From: JBIOJM01 sp044450785
Lineage (GTDB): Bacteria > Planctomycetota > Planctomycetia > Isosphaerales > Isosphaeraceae
NCBI GenBank assembly: GCA_044450785.1
Contig: JBIOJM010000148.1
Coordinates: 1-22,155, forward strand
DNA: 22,155 nucleotides
Direction: 5' to 3'
The position numbers were made by a program, and so were the translations under genes. This document shows, piece after piece, positions 7,776 to 16,061 of this stretch (positions are counted from its first letter, which is position 1; each line of letters opens with the position of its first letter). The notes under the pieces were generated by a model. The model had not been told where the DNA came from and did no database searches. It saw only the letters and a list, made by a program, of their open reading frames with translations.

Positions 7776-9206
7776 TCATCCCGCCCCCTGCGTGGCCATC
7801 GGTCCGCGGATTCGAGTTCGATCCGGCTGCCGTGGCAGCCTCACGGTGAAGCAGGAACCATGACCAGGAGCCGATTGAACGTCGATCGTTCCGTGGTGCT
7901 CCTGGACGATTCCGTAGCTGATCGAGAGCCCCAATCCGGTTCCCTCTCCGATCCGCTTGGTGGTAAAAAACGGGTCAAAGATTCGTTCGCGGATCGCCGG
8001 CTCGATGCCGCAGCCGGAATCGGCAACCTCGATCCGGATCCCCTCGGTCTCGGGCCGCGCGCGGATCGTGACCGTACCGTCCGCGTCGCAGGCGTCGATC
8101 CCGTTCATCAGCAGATTCACCACGACCTGATGGACCCTTGCGCCGCGACACCGGACCAAGGGCAGCGGCTCCAGGTCGGTCACCAGGCGAACGCCTTTCT
8201 TGCGGGCGTACCCCTGGACCATATTCACCGACGACTCGATCCCCGGGTTCAGGTCTACCTCGTTCCAGTCCCCTTCATCGACCCGGGCGAAGAGCCGGAG
8301 GTCCTTGACGATCTGTTCGATCCGGCGCAATCCCTCGCGGGTACGTTCGATGAGCTTCGGCAAGTTATTCAAGGTGTAGTCGAGGTCGAGCTGCTCGCTG
8401 ACCGACTCGATTTGCTCATTCAACGAGGCGCCGGCGGCGTCAAGGGGGCGCTCGACCTGACCGTACAACCCGATCAAGGTGATCATGTCGCGGAGGTCTC
8501 GCTCCAGCACGGCGACGTTATTGCTGACGAAAGCCAGCGGGTTATTGATCTCATGGGCGACTCCGGTCACGAGCTGGCCCAGGCTCGCGAGCTTCTCGGT
8601 CTCCACCATGCGGCTCTCGGCGCGCAACCGCTCGGTCACGTTCCAGAAGATGCCCTGGATGCCGATGGCCTTGCCGTCGGGGCCGTAGAGCGGTGTCTTC
8701 ATGACCTGGACGTAGAGCTTATCTCCCTTGGGCGTGACGTGTTCCTCGACGACGTCGAGGATCTGTCCGCTCTCGATGACCTCCTTGTCGTCCCGGCGAT
8801 ACTTTTCGGCAAGCTGCTTGGGAAAGAAGTCGAAGTCGGTCTTCCCCTTGATCGACTCGATCGTGGTTCCGAGCTCCGCGCAGAACTTCTGGTTCGCGAA
8901 GGTGAAGCGGCCGTCCAAGTCCTTGCAGAGGATCATCTGCGGGATGGTTTCGACCAGAGAGTGGTAGAAGACCTCGGTCTGGCGAAGGGCTCGCTCGGTC
9001 CGACGTCGTTCCGCGGCCGCGGCCTTGAGGCCGGCAAAGAGGCGCATCTGCCGCCGCCTCCACAGCCACGCCTGGAAAAGGAAAACGGCTCCGGTAACCA
9101 GCACGAAGAGCGCCGCACCCCCAAGGAGCAGTGAAGTGGAATCGATGCCCCACGCGAAGGCCGAGGGCAGCCCATTGGTCGAAAGTGAAGAGGCGAGCGA
9201 GGTCAA
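7776..9206 (-). CDS. PAS-domain sensor histidine kinase
   Basis: The 476-residue product has one membrane helix near 24-49 (LLLGGAALFVLVTGAVFLFQAW) followed by RRR. A short coiled coil and a PAS domain follow (about 75-195, with ETIPQMILCKDLDGRFTFANQ and the PAC end GIFWNVTERLRAE). The HisKA phosphoacceptor is GVAHEINNP (His218). The HATPase domain has the N box VVVNLLMNGIDA (Asn364, Asn368), G1 DSGCG (396-400), F box FFTTK and G2 GTGLGLS (422-428). All key residues are present, so an active kinase is expected. An unusually long helical segment lies between the H box and the dimerisation helix 2. TTG at 9206 is chosen because it follows the oxidoreductase stop by 7 nt; a GTG at 9278 would overlap that gene. 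No response regulator is adjacent. The position between two sugar enzymes suggests it senses the pathway's state or substrate (inference). Confidence 0.9.
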   Translation of the reverse strand: MTSLASSLSTNGLPSAFAWGIDSTSLLLGGAALFVLVTGAVFLFQAWLWRRRQMRLFAGLKAAAAERRRTERALRQTEVFYHSLVETIPQMILCKDLDGRFTFANQKFCAELGTTIESIKGKTDFDFFPKQLAEKYRRDDKEVIESGQILDVVEEHVTPKGDKLYVQVMKTPLYGPDGKAIGIQGIFWNVTERLRAESRMVETEKLASLGQLVTGVAHEINNPLAFVSNNVAVLERDLRDMITLIGLYGQVERPLDAAGASLNEQIESVSEQLDLDYTLNNLPKLIERTREGLRRIEQIVKDLRLFARVDEGDWNEVDLNPGIESSVNMVQGYARKKGVRLVTDLEPLPLVRCRGARVHQVVVNLLMNGIDACDADGTVTIRARPETEGIRIEVADSGCGIEPAIRERIFDPFFTTKRIGEGTGLGLSISYGIVQEHHGTIDVQSAPGHGSCFTVRLPRQPDRTRIRGPMATQGAG

Positions 9207-9213
9207 TGCAGTG

Positions 9214-10320
9214 CTACCCGGTGAATTCTTCGGTGCGCACGACCCGGTGGTCGCGCGCGGCGGCCAGGACGGCTTCACACAGAGCGATCGTCTTCAGATT
9301 ATCGCGGCCCGAGATGTCGGGTTCCTCCCCCGTTTCCAGCGCACGAAGCAGGCCGCCCATGGTGCCGGCGAATGCATCGGGGAACCATGCTTCCGGCCAG
9401 CGCGGCCGGTGCCAGGCCCCTCGGTCGCGGATCGTGGAATAATCGATCGTGCTGGGAGCTCGGTCCGGCCAGGCCGGCCAGCCGATGGTCCCGAGGGCGA
9501 GCCCTTCGGTCCCCTCGAACCGCCAGCGGACCCCGATCTCCGCCGCGGCCCCTTCCCGTGCCGGGCCGGCCCAGACGTCGTCCCACGCCGAGGCGCGCGC
9601 ACCGCCGGCATACTCGAGAATGTACAAATTGATTCCGTCCGGCTGAGGAAACGCGGTCCGCGGGTCGCGCCGGGTGCTCGCCAGCACCCGTTCCGGTTCC
9701 CCCAGCCAGTGGCGAAACGTGTCAAGGTGGTGGATGCTCATCAAGAATGTCGAAAGCGATCGCCCTCCCTCGGCCCAGGGCATCCAGTGCGGAATGGCCC
9801 GCATCTCGATCGTTGCCAGGACCGGCTCGCCAAGCAGACCACGCTCGAGCAGGGTCTTCAAGGCCCGCACGGAGTGATCATACCGCATGTTCTGGTTGAC
9901 CTGGAGCGCCACCCCCGCTTGCGAACACCGTTGGACCAGCCGCTGGGCCTCGCCACAAGACATGGCCAGTGGCTTTTGCGCCAGGATGCCGCGCACGCGC
10001 CGGGGATGGTCGAGCACGCGGCCGATCACGCCCGACTGCTCGGCCGGCGGTACCGCGATGTCGATGACCTCGATCGCCGGATCGTCGATCAGCTCGTCCA
10101 CGGACTGGTGGACCTTGGGAACGCCTCGCAGCGCCGCCACTTCGCGGGCCTTCTCGATCGACCGCGAGGTGATCCCCGCCACGCGAAACCCCGCGCCGGC
10201 GTAGGCCGCGAGATGGCACTCGCGCGCGATGAAGCCCGCGCCGACCAGACCGATGCCCACGTCGCGTCGATCGGGCAGCCGAGGCAGATGATTCAAGGTG
10301 TCGGCTTCGCTCGTCGTCAT
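9214..10320 (-). CDS. Gfo/Idh/MocA family NAD(P)-dependent oxidoreductase
   Basis: The 368-residue protein has the N-terminal Rossmann motif VGIGLVGAGFIA (21-32; the third Gly of GxGxxG is Ala). It also has the family's catalytic-lysine motif AQKPLA (Lys116, with Pro117) and the C-terminal-domain motif MSIHHLDTFRHWLG (His197/198, Asp200). The family oxidises sugars, inositols or similar hydroxy compounds in the cytoplasm. ATG 10320 (MTTSEAD) is preferred over a TTG at 10362. No signal peptide is visible, unlike many exported planctomycete paralogues. It is the first gene of the operon leading to the kinase, isomerase and permease. The upstream 280 bp probably carries the promoter. Confidence 0.88.
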   Translation of the reverse strand: MTTSEADTLNHLPRLPDRRDVGIGLVGAGFIARECHLAAYAGAGFRVAGITSRSIEKAREVAALRGVPKVHQSVDELIDDPAIEVIDIAVPPAEQSGVIGRVLDHPRRVRGILAQKPLAMSCGEAQRLVQRCSQAGVALQVNQNMRYDHSVRALKTLLERGLLGEPVLATIEMRAIPHWMPWAEGGRSLSTFLMSIHHLDTFRHWLGEPERVLASTRRDPRTAFPQPDGINLYILEYAGGARASAWDDVWAGPAREGAAAEIGVRWRFEGTEGLALGTIGWPAWPDRAPSTIDYSTIRDRGAWHRPRWPEAWFPDAFAGTMGGLLRALETGEEPDISGRDNLKTIALCEAVLAAARDHRVVRTEEFTG

Positions 10321-10401
10321 CAAGGCGTATTCCAAGGGTGCATGGCTCGACCGGACGTCCAAGTCCGTCTCTTCCGTACGAGTCGAAATCTACCGGTTCC
10401 G

Positions 10402-10418
10402 CTCGTTGATACAACGAG
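10402..10418. repeat. Perfect hairpin upstream of the oxidoreductase operon
   Basis: CTCGTTG-ATA-CAACGAG has a 7-bp stem and a 3-nt loop. It lies 82 nt before the oxidoreductase ATG, in the 280-bp gap that should hold the operon promoter. It could be an operator or a leader hairpin. Confidence 0.45.
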
Positions 10419-10473
10419 GGAACACCCATGTCCAGGTGGAGGCGGGGGGTTTTGACGTGGAACGGCGAGTGGT

Positions 10474-10494
10474 CCGTCAATCTGCGATTGACGG
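10474..10494. repeat. 21-bp perfect palindrome between the GH9 gene and the oxidoreductase operon
   Basis: CCGTCAATC-TGC-GATTGACGG has a 9-bp stem. No T-run follows on either strand, so terminator function after GH9 (stop at 10601) is doubtful. An operator for the minus-strand operon starting at 10320 is possible. Confidence 0.5.
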
Positions 10495-10600
10495 GTAAAC
10501 AAGACCGGCGAGACAACGGCGACGATAAATCACCAGAGAAGAGCAAGATTAGGAAAGATGGGTGATTGATACTGATACGTCTGATTCCTTCCTCGTCTCA

Positions 10601-13006
10601 TCACGGCTTCATTGGCGCGCCGGCGGGTGTAGCGGGATTCCCCCGGGCGGCGAGATAACCCCAGACGTAGGCGTTTCCGGCCATGGGCTTGTGCACGGTG
10701 TACTCGCAGACCATGGGATCCCAGAAGACGTCCCAGAAGGCTTCGAGGGCCGGCCAATCGTGCAACGGCGGTGTGAACAGGGACCCAGCGAACGGGCCGA
10801 TGAAGGGATCGGCAAGCCCCTTCATGTTGTTGTCCATGGGGCCGCCGACCGTGAGTCCCGGCGGCGGGGGCTGGTGAGTGATCCGGTGGTCGATCTGAAG
10901 GGGATGTTGGGGAGACTTCTGGCCCAGCCCCGTTGTATAGCACATGTTCACGGGATTGGCCCCCGCGCCGGTCTGGCAGGCGAGCACCGCGGTCCGGAGG
11001 AATCTCGGGTCCCCGGTCAAGACGTGGGCGCGGATGACGTTGACGCAACTCTCCGGACTGCTGAGCGCCCCGTAGACGACCGGTCCGTAGGGATGTTTCG
11101 CCCAGTGAAACGCTGTGCGGTCGACACTTGCGGCCCGCTCACCCGCGTCCTTGAGGATGATCTTCCGGCAGTTTGCCTGGATTGTGCCGTCCATGCCGGG
11201 GCGCTCCGTTCGCGCATAGACCCACGCGGAGTCCCGCTGATCGAGGCTGTCGAAGTTGACGGCGAGCGCGGCGTTCGGGCTGGTGAACAGGGTCGTCGCC
11301 AGGAAGAGCTTGTTCCACCGCGCTTCCCCCGTGAGGCAGAACAACTCTGCCGCCGCATAGTTGCGGGCATCCCGCAGGGCCGGGTGTTTGCCCATCAGGA
11401 ACTCCGTATCTTCGCGCGCGCGGTCGTTCTCTGCCCACTGCATGGCGCGGAGCGCGCTCTCGCGGTACCCGGCGGCCCGTTTCGGGTCACGGGATGCGAG
11501 CCACCGCGCCGCGCGAGCGGCAACGCCCGCATAGAAGTAACTCGATAGCACGTCCGGGGCGTAGGCCATCACCGTGAGCGATTCCTGGAAACTGGCTTCG
11601 CCCCGGCGTGGATGCTCCGCCGACTCGATGCCGCCGCGCACGCCGCCCTCGTGCGTCTGCATGCGACGATAGAAATCGAGGTTGAACAGGGCCTCGTTGA
11701 CGATGTCCGGAAGACCGTTGCCCGATTCCGGGATGTTGAGCCGCACCGACGCAAAGTACTCCGGGAACAGCTCCGCCAGTTCCAGCAGCAGGAGGGAAGA
11801 TCTCAGGTGCTGGATGCGCCGGTCCCAATCGCCGGCATCCATGTACCCGCCCCATGCATCCGAAACGATCTCATCCGTCTTTCCCTTGACCAGGTTCCCG
11901 AAATTCGAGTCCTTCTGATTAAGGCCGTTGCCGGTGTCGATCAGCGGAGTTTTCGAGGCGAAGACCTTCACGCCATCGTCTGGATGAAAGGGCCGAGGCC
12001 GCTTGAAGGCCGAGAACGGCTCACCCAGGGGAATTCCGCTCCGCTGATGATAGAAGCCGCGGGCAGAGACGATGAACGCCTTCTTCCAGACATCGCCGGC
12101 GATTTCAAATGGATAGGAACAGCCGATCGTGGCGACGTACACGCGACACCTCCCCGGCCTGGTAAGGGCCGAGAAGTCCATCGCGTAGACATCGGTGCCG
12201 TTGTAGTTCTTCGCGTAGGCATCCTCGCTTTTGTCGGAAGCCGCCTTGGACAGGACCGTCGACGCTCTGAAGACCGGCTCTCCGGTCGCGTCGTCACAGA
12301 CGGAAAAGGGCAGCCCGGCCTCGTACCTGACTCCGCCGCCGTTGCCCAGCCAGCACGAGAGAAACGCCAGTTTCACCGGGTCGTCAGGCCGGAAGCCGAT
12401 CTGGCTCACATGAACCGCTTCGCTCCGCGACCGCGACGGATCATCGATGAACTCACAGGGGGGCAATCCGCTATCCGGGCACGAGACCACGTACGTCTTG
12501 CCCACGGTCAACGGCCTGGGCAGCCTGAGGTAGACGACGTTCTCCGTCGCCGCCGCGAACTTGAACGCGCCGATCATCCCCAGGTCCGAGGGCTTGCTCT
12601 TGCGGTTCACGGCGACCGGATTGCGCGGCTGCTCGTAGTTCGGGTCGGTGGTCGAGGAGATTCGATAGCTCTCGCGTCTGTCTGCCCAGGAGCCGCTAAA
12701 TGGCTCGCCGACGACCTCGTCCATCGTGCAGAGGATGTCTTCCGCCTTCCCGACCAACGTACCGATGACCTTACCGTCGCGGAGGACGAAGCGTTGCACG
12801 TCGATCTTGACGATCGAGTCCCCTGCCTGCTTGGCGTAAGGAACCTGTCGGCCGTACGCGACGCGGCCCGCGAAGATCGTGATTCCCAGGATGTCCGGGG
12901 CAACCAGGCCCACATGATCGATTCTCGCTTCCCGGCCTTCGAAGACGGCCGGTCCACAGCCATTGGCGGCAATGATCGCAAGGACGAACAATCTGTTGAG
13001 AATCAT
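10601..13006 (-). CDS. Glycoside hydrolase family 9 (cellulase-like) secreted enzyme
   Basis: The 801-residue product starts at ATG 13006, with GGGGA just upstream. A hydrophobic leader (MILNRLFVLAIIAANGCG) suggests export; the Cys is a poor lipobox. Residues about 25-195 form an unrecognised beta-rich domain. An Ig-like CelD-type N-terminal domain follows (about 196-305, starting HVSQIGFRPDDPVKLAFLS). The (alpha/alpha)6 GH9 domain runs from about 306 to the end. Catalytic motifs are GGYMDAGDWD (Asp390 and Asp393, base region), GANPVNMCYTTGLG with downstream HPLQIDHR (about 682-708), and CEYTVHKPMAGNAY (Glu768, proton donor). The family inverts beta-1,4 glucan or related bonds. It lies 35 nt after the CDP-alcohol phosphotransferase gene and could be the last gene of that operon. 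The substrate may be an exopolysaccharide rather than plant cellulose. An alternative upstream start at 13117 would overlap that gene and lacks a signal peptide. Confidence 0.85.
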   Translation of the reverse strand: MILNRLFVLAIIAANGCGPAVFEGREARIDHVGLVAPDILGITIFAGRVAYGRQVPYAKQAGDSIVKIDVQRFVLRDGKVIGTLVGKAEDILCTMDEVVGEPFSGSWADRRESYRISSTTDPNYEQPRNPVAVNRKSKPSDLGMIGAFKFAAATENVVYLRLPRPLTVGKTYVVSCPDSGLPPCEFIDDPSRSRSEAVHVSQIGFRPDDPVKLAFLSCWLGNGGGVRYEAGLPFSVCDDATGEPVFRASTVLSKAASDKSEDAYAKNYNGTDVYAMDFSALTRPGRCRVYVATIGCSYPFEIAGDVWKKAFIVSARGFYHQRSGIPLGEPFSAFKRPRPFHPDDGVKVFASKTPLIDTGNGLNQKDSNFGNLVKGKTDEIVSDAWGGYMDAGDWDRRIQHLRSSLLLLELAELFPEYFASVRLNIPESGNGLPDIVNEALFNLDFYRRMQTHEGGVRGGIESAEHPRRGEASFQESLTVMAYAPDVLSSYFYAGVAARAARWLASRDPKRAAGYRESALRAMQWAENDRAREDTEFLMGKHPALRDARNYAAAELFCLTGEARWNKLFLATTLFTSPNAALAVNFDSLDQRDSAWVYARTERPGMDGTIQANCRKIILKDAGERAASVDRTAFHWAKHPYGPVVYGALSSPESCVNVIRAHVLTGDPRFLRTAVLACQTGAGANPVNMCYTTGLGQKSPQHPLQIDHRITHQPPPPGLTVGGPMDNNMKGLADPFIGPFAGSLFTPPLHDWPALEAFWDVFWDPMVCEYTVHKPMAGNAYVWGYLAARGNPATPAGAPMKP

Positions 13007-13041
13007 AGCTTCCCCAACAGGGAATACCCGACGGAACGGCG

Positions 13042-13920
13042 TCAGGTTTCGGCCTGAGCGAGGGTCAGATTCGAACTGGGCTCGTGGCTCGACACGGCCT
13101 GGACCGGCTGAAACCATACCGAAAACTCATCCTCGACTGCCCTTCGCATCAAGGATCGCGCCGTCCGGCCGATCGCCAGCAAGGGCGCCAGGACGGCCAT
13201 CGAGCACACGCCCGCCCGCCACAGCACCAGCCAGACCAACGGGTTCGCGGCCGACACCAGAGCCAGGGTAGCCAATCCCATCAGAACCACGTGGATCTCG
13301 CAGAGTTTGTAAGCCGGCCAGGTCAGCGCGGCGCGGCCGCGGCGGGGCCAGGGCGCCGGCGGTGCCGGTCGCCCGCCTCTTCCGCCGTCAATACGGTAGC
13401 TCGCGGTCGTGCTCTTGAGCCGCTGGAAAAACGCCTTGTAGCGGCAATCGTTGTGCAGGCTCAAAACCGCCCAGCCCGCGGCGATTGCAAAGCCCGCGAT
13501 CGTCCACCGCGCGTCGCCGGAACGGGCGGCCAACCCGTATCCGAGTGCAAAGCCCAGCGCCAGGCTGGCCGTATGGTGCATCAGGTAATCGAAATAAACG
13601 CCGTCCAGGCTGACCGTTCCGCGCCAGCGGGCGACCTGGCCGTCCACGTGGTCGAGCCAGAAGCCGAGGTGGGCCAGCATCACCCCCAAGATGAACAGGA
13701 ATCGATCACCCGTGCCGATCGCGACGGCTGCCGCGATCGAGGACACCAAAGCCGCGAGGGTCACCTGGTGCGCGCTCAGTCCAAGCCGGATCGCCAGCCA
13801 GCAGCCGTAAACCGCGGTCGGCCGGGCAATGCGCCGGGCCAGCCAGTTTCCGATCTCACCAGGCCGGTCCTTCTGGACGCGGGCCCTCAGCTCGGCGATG
13901 GTCGGTGGCGGGTGCTTCAT
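13042..13920 (-). CDS. CDP-alcohol phosphatidyltransferase family membrane protein
   Basis: The 292-residue protein has several membrane helices and the family motif DG(x)2AR(x)8G(x)3D(x)3D, seen as DHVDGQVARWRGTVSLDGVYFDYLMHH (described in parts: Asp90, Asp93, Gly94, Ala97, Arg98, Gly107, Asp111). The last Asp of the motif is replaced by His115. The family transfers a phospho-alcohol headgroup from CDP-alcohol in the membrane. The N-terminal region (1-40) is cytoplasmic and polar. ATG 13920 overlaps the TGA of the GT39-like gene (ATGA), so the two are translationally coupled. The product could make an unusual phospholipid or a soluble polyol phosphate. The substrate cannot be named from sequence. 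Confidence 0.85.
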   Translation of the reverse strand: MKHPPPTIAELRARVQKDRPGEIGNWLARRIARPTAVYGCWLAIRLGLSAHQVTLAALVSSIAAAVAIGTGDRFLFILGVMLAHLGFWLDHVDGQVARWRGTVSLDGVYFDYLMHHTASLALGFALGYGLAARSGDARWTIAGFAIAAGWAVLSLHNDCRYKAFFQRLKSTTASYRIDGGRGGRPAPPAPWPRRGRAALTWPAYKLCEIHVVLMGLATLALVSAANPLVWLVLWRAGVCSMAVLAPLLAIGRTARSLMRRAVEDEFSVWFQPVQAVSSHEPSSNLTLAQAET

Positions 13921-16019
13921 CGCATCGACTCCACGGGGGGCCGCGCTGAGAGTCGATCATCGGGCGGCTCGGGCGGGGAGAGCCGGTCCACCGACAGCTT
14001 GTAAATCGCGTAGCGCCGCAGAATGCCGTCGCCATCGGAGAGATCTCGGCGAAACAACGGTTCGCGACCGGCCAGCCAGGGTGCCAGCAGCCGGCCCAGC
14101 GTCGGGTCGAACTCGACGGCCGTCTCCGGGACCGGAGGGCAGAGCATGACGTGCGTGAACCCCTTTTCGAGCAGGCTGGCGACGATCTCGGAGGGCGATT
14201 CGCCCCGGCGGCCCAGACCGGTCCGGCGGCGATGAGCGAGCTCCATCGTGTAGGCGCGCGGGATGTAGAAACCCCGGTGGTCCTGACCGATCAGACGGGC
14301 CGCCACCGGCAGGTTGCCCGCCACCCATCGCCCGACGGTGAAGGTCGGCTCCCGCCGCGCCAGGAACTCGGTGGCCGACTCGCGCCGCAACACGACCGCG
14401 AGCGCGTGCCGGGACCGCACGACCGCCAGGCCCGCCTCCAGACCGAGGGCCGCGATCAGGATCCCCAGCAGCAGCCGCGCGGCGACCGTCGGCCGATCGC
14501 ACCAGACGCTCGCTACGTAAGCCACGGCGATCGACATCGGACCGAGCGCAATCAGCAGGAACCGCATGCTTTGACGCTGGGTCATGCAGATTGCCAGGAA
14601 AACGTACGCCAGCGCGACCAGCCCGAGCACTCGCCGCGGTGCTCGCTCCAGCAGCACTGCCGGCAGGAAAAGCAGAAAGATCGGACCGAATTGATGCGGG
14701 AAGCTGTCGAACCGATCGGGCTGGAGCGAGAGCGGCAAGAGCGCGAGCAACAAGTTCATCGGCGTGACCGCCAGCGGCCGCTTGACCGGATCGAGCACCT
14801 CGTCCAGCCCGGCTCCGCCGAAGACAGTCCGGAAATAGGGGTAGACCGGATTTCCCGTGTGCACGTAGGCGCGCAGGTACCACCAGCCGCCGACGGCGGC
14901 CGCCGTCGCCAGGTAGACCAGGGTCAGCGTCAGCCAGCGCGGTCGTGGGAAAGCGGAGCTCGAGCATTGCCCTCCGAGTGCACGCAGCGCGATCGCCGGC
15001 GCCAGCAGTCCGCACAAGACGAGAGCGGGATACTTCACCCCGATCGCCAGCCCCATGAACAAGCCCGCCGCGATGGCCGCAGCATGGCTCGGCCGTTCCT
15101 GGAGCCGAACCCAGGCGACGATGGCCGCCGTGCCGAACGCGGCCAGCGCCACGTCGTTCAGCGGGGCCGACATCCCGTTGGACACCGCCGGCACCAGCAG
15201 GACGATCGCGCCGGCCCACCAGGCTCGCCGGCCGAGACTCGGGCGCGCCAGCGCTGTCACGTTCGCCGCGAGCGCCAGGCCCAGGGCCCACTGAATCCCG
15301 CGGCAAGCCACCGGCCCGCGAAACTCGAGCGCGAGCGCGTAGAGCAGCTCCGTCACGAGCGGATAGACCGTCTCGTGCAGGTCGGCATCGAACCCGACCG
15401 CTCCGCGCATCAGGAAAACCTTCGGCACCTGAAGGTGATAACACAAGGCATCGCCGTCCGTCACGGGTGCCAGTGCGGAAAGCGCTGTGCCCAGGACGAC
15501 CAGAACCGTGCAGAACGCGATCGCCAGATCCAGCACGTTGGAGCGGTTTACACGTGGGCTGTATTCGAAGCTCGATGTCGAGTCGCCGGGTGGGAGGCTC
15601 CGGCGCCACCCCCCCTGGCCCCCCCTTCGCAAGGGGGGGAAAAAAACAAGGCTTCCCCTTCGCAAGGGGGGGAAAAAAACGTGGCCCTCCCTTCCCAAGA
15701 GGGAGCGGAGGCGCGCTCCTCTTCTCCCCCCCTTGCGAAGGGGGGGCCAGGGGGGGTTCGCTCCGCGAAACAGCTTGAGCAACGAGAAAACGCCGAGCTC
15801 GATCAGCACCGCCAGCAGCATCGACAGACCGACCCGGTTCAGGCAGCCCAGCTCGCCGAGCGCGAGCGTCGCCAGTGCCGTCACGCCCATTCCGAGCGGC
15901 AACGCGAGCGCGAGCGCATCCACCGGGTGCGCGGGCGCCTGTCCGAGCGCGTCCAGGATTCGTTTGCCGACGCCCACCGACAGCAGTGCCAGGAACGCAG
16001 CGAAGCCCAGGTCGATCAT
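13917..16019 (-). CDS. Multi-pass membrane protein, ArnT/GT39-like glycosyltransferase or mannosyltransferase-like
   Basis: The 700-residue product has about 12 hydrophobic segments and a soluble C-terminal part of about 170 residues. After the third helix comes TDGDALCYHLQVPKVFLMRG, an Asp-containing loop of the kind used by GT-C (polyprenyl-phosphate sugar) glycosyltransferases. WWYLRAYVHTGNPVYPYF near 415-435 also fits such transferases. Residues 88-137 are encoded by the palindromic element at 15608-15757 and read NPPWPPLRKGG, then two 11-residue repeats (VFFPPLRRGSL, VFFPPLRRGGQ). They fall in a loop after the helix at 67-84, which may explain tolerance. The gene is followed by a CDP-alcohol phosphotransferase gene with an ATGA overlap and preceded, after 42 nt, by a methyltransferase gene. 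No good Shine-Dalgarno precedes ATG 16019. Family assignment is moderate; the donor and acceptor are unknown. Confidence 0.75.
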   Translation of the reverse strand: MIDLGFAAFLALLSVGVGKRILDALGQAPAHPVDALALALPLGMGVTALATLALGELGCLNRVGLSMLLAVLIELGVFSLLKLFRGANPPWPPLRKGGRRGARLRSLLGREGHVFFPPLRRGSLVFFPPLRRGGQGGWRRSLPPGDSTSSFEYSPRVNRSNVLDLAIAFCTVLVVLGTALSALAPVTDGDALCYHLQVPKVFLMRGAVGFDADLHETVYPLVTELLYALALEFRGPVACRGIQWALGLALAANVTALARPSLGRRAWWAGAIVLLVPAVSNGMSAPLNDVALAAFGTAAIVAWVRLQERPSHAAAIAAGLFMGLAIGVKYPALVLCGLLAPAIALRALGGQCSSSAFPRPRWLTLTLVYLATAAAVGGWWYLRAYVHTGNPVYPYFRTVFGGAGLDEVLDPVKRPLAVTPMNLLLALLPLSLQPDRFDSFPHQFGPIFLLFLPAVLLERAPRRVLGLVALAYVFLAICMTQRQSMRFLLIALGPMSIAVAYVASVWCDRPTVAARLLLGILIAALGLEAGLAVVRSRHALAVVLRRESATEFLARREPTFTVGRWVAGNLPVAARLIGQDHRGFYIPRAYTMELAHRRRTGLGRRGESPSEIVASLLEKGFTHVMLCPPVPETAVEFDPTLGRLLAPWLAGREPLFRRDLSDGDGILRRYAIYKLSVDRLSPPEPPDDRLSARPPVESMR
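15608..15757. mobile_element. 150-bp palindromic interspersed element with 33-bp perfect inverted ends, in frame inside the GT39-like gene
   Basis: Left end 15608-15640 is A, seven C, TGG, seven C, TTCGCAA, seven G, A. Right end 15725-15757 is its exact reverse complement over 33 bp. Between them the unit CCCC-TTCGCAA-G7-A7-C occurs at 15622-15647 and 15655-15680, and a degenerate copy (TTCCCAA core at 15692) follows. The three TTC(G/C)CAA cores at 15626, 15659 and 15692 are exactly 33 bp apart. Total length is 150 bp, i.e. 50 codons, keeping the host frame. No transposase is present, so it would be a MITE- or REP-like passenger. A target duplication is not evident. Confidence 0.8.
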
Positions 16020-16061
16020 GAATCGGTCGTCGGGTTGGAGGGAGGAAGACAGGGCGCTCGA

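Noticed and set aside
7059..9134. A 691-codon plus-strand open frame
   Set aside because: It lies wholly antisense to the isomerase and the histidine kinase, both with intact catalytic motifs. It reflects GC-rich third positions of the real genes.
15608..15757. CRISPR-like array
   Set aside because: The 33-bp period is too short for repeat plus unique spacer, the units are near-identical throughout and the ends are inverted. It is a palindromic element.
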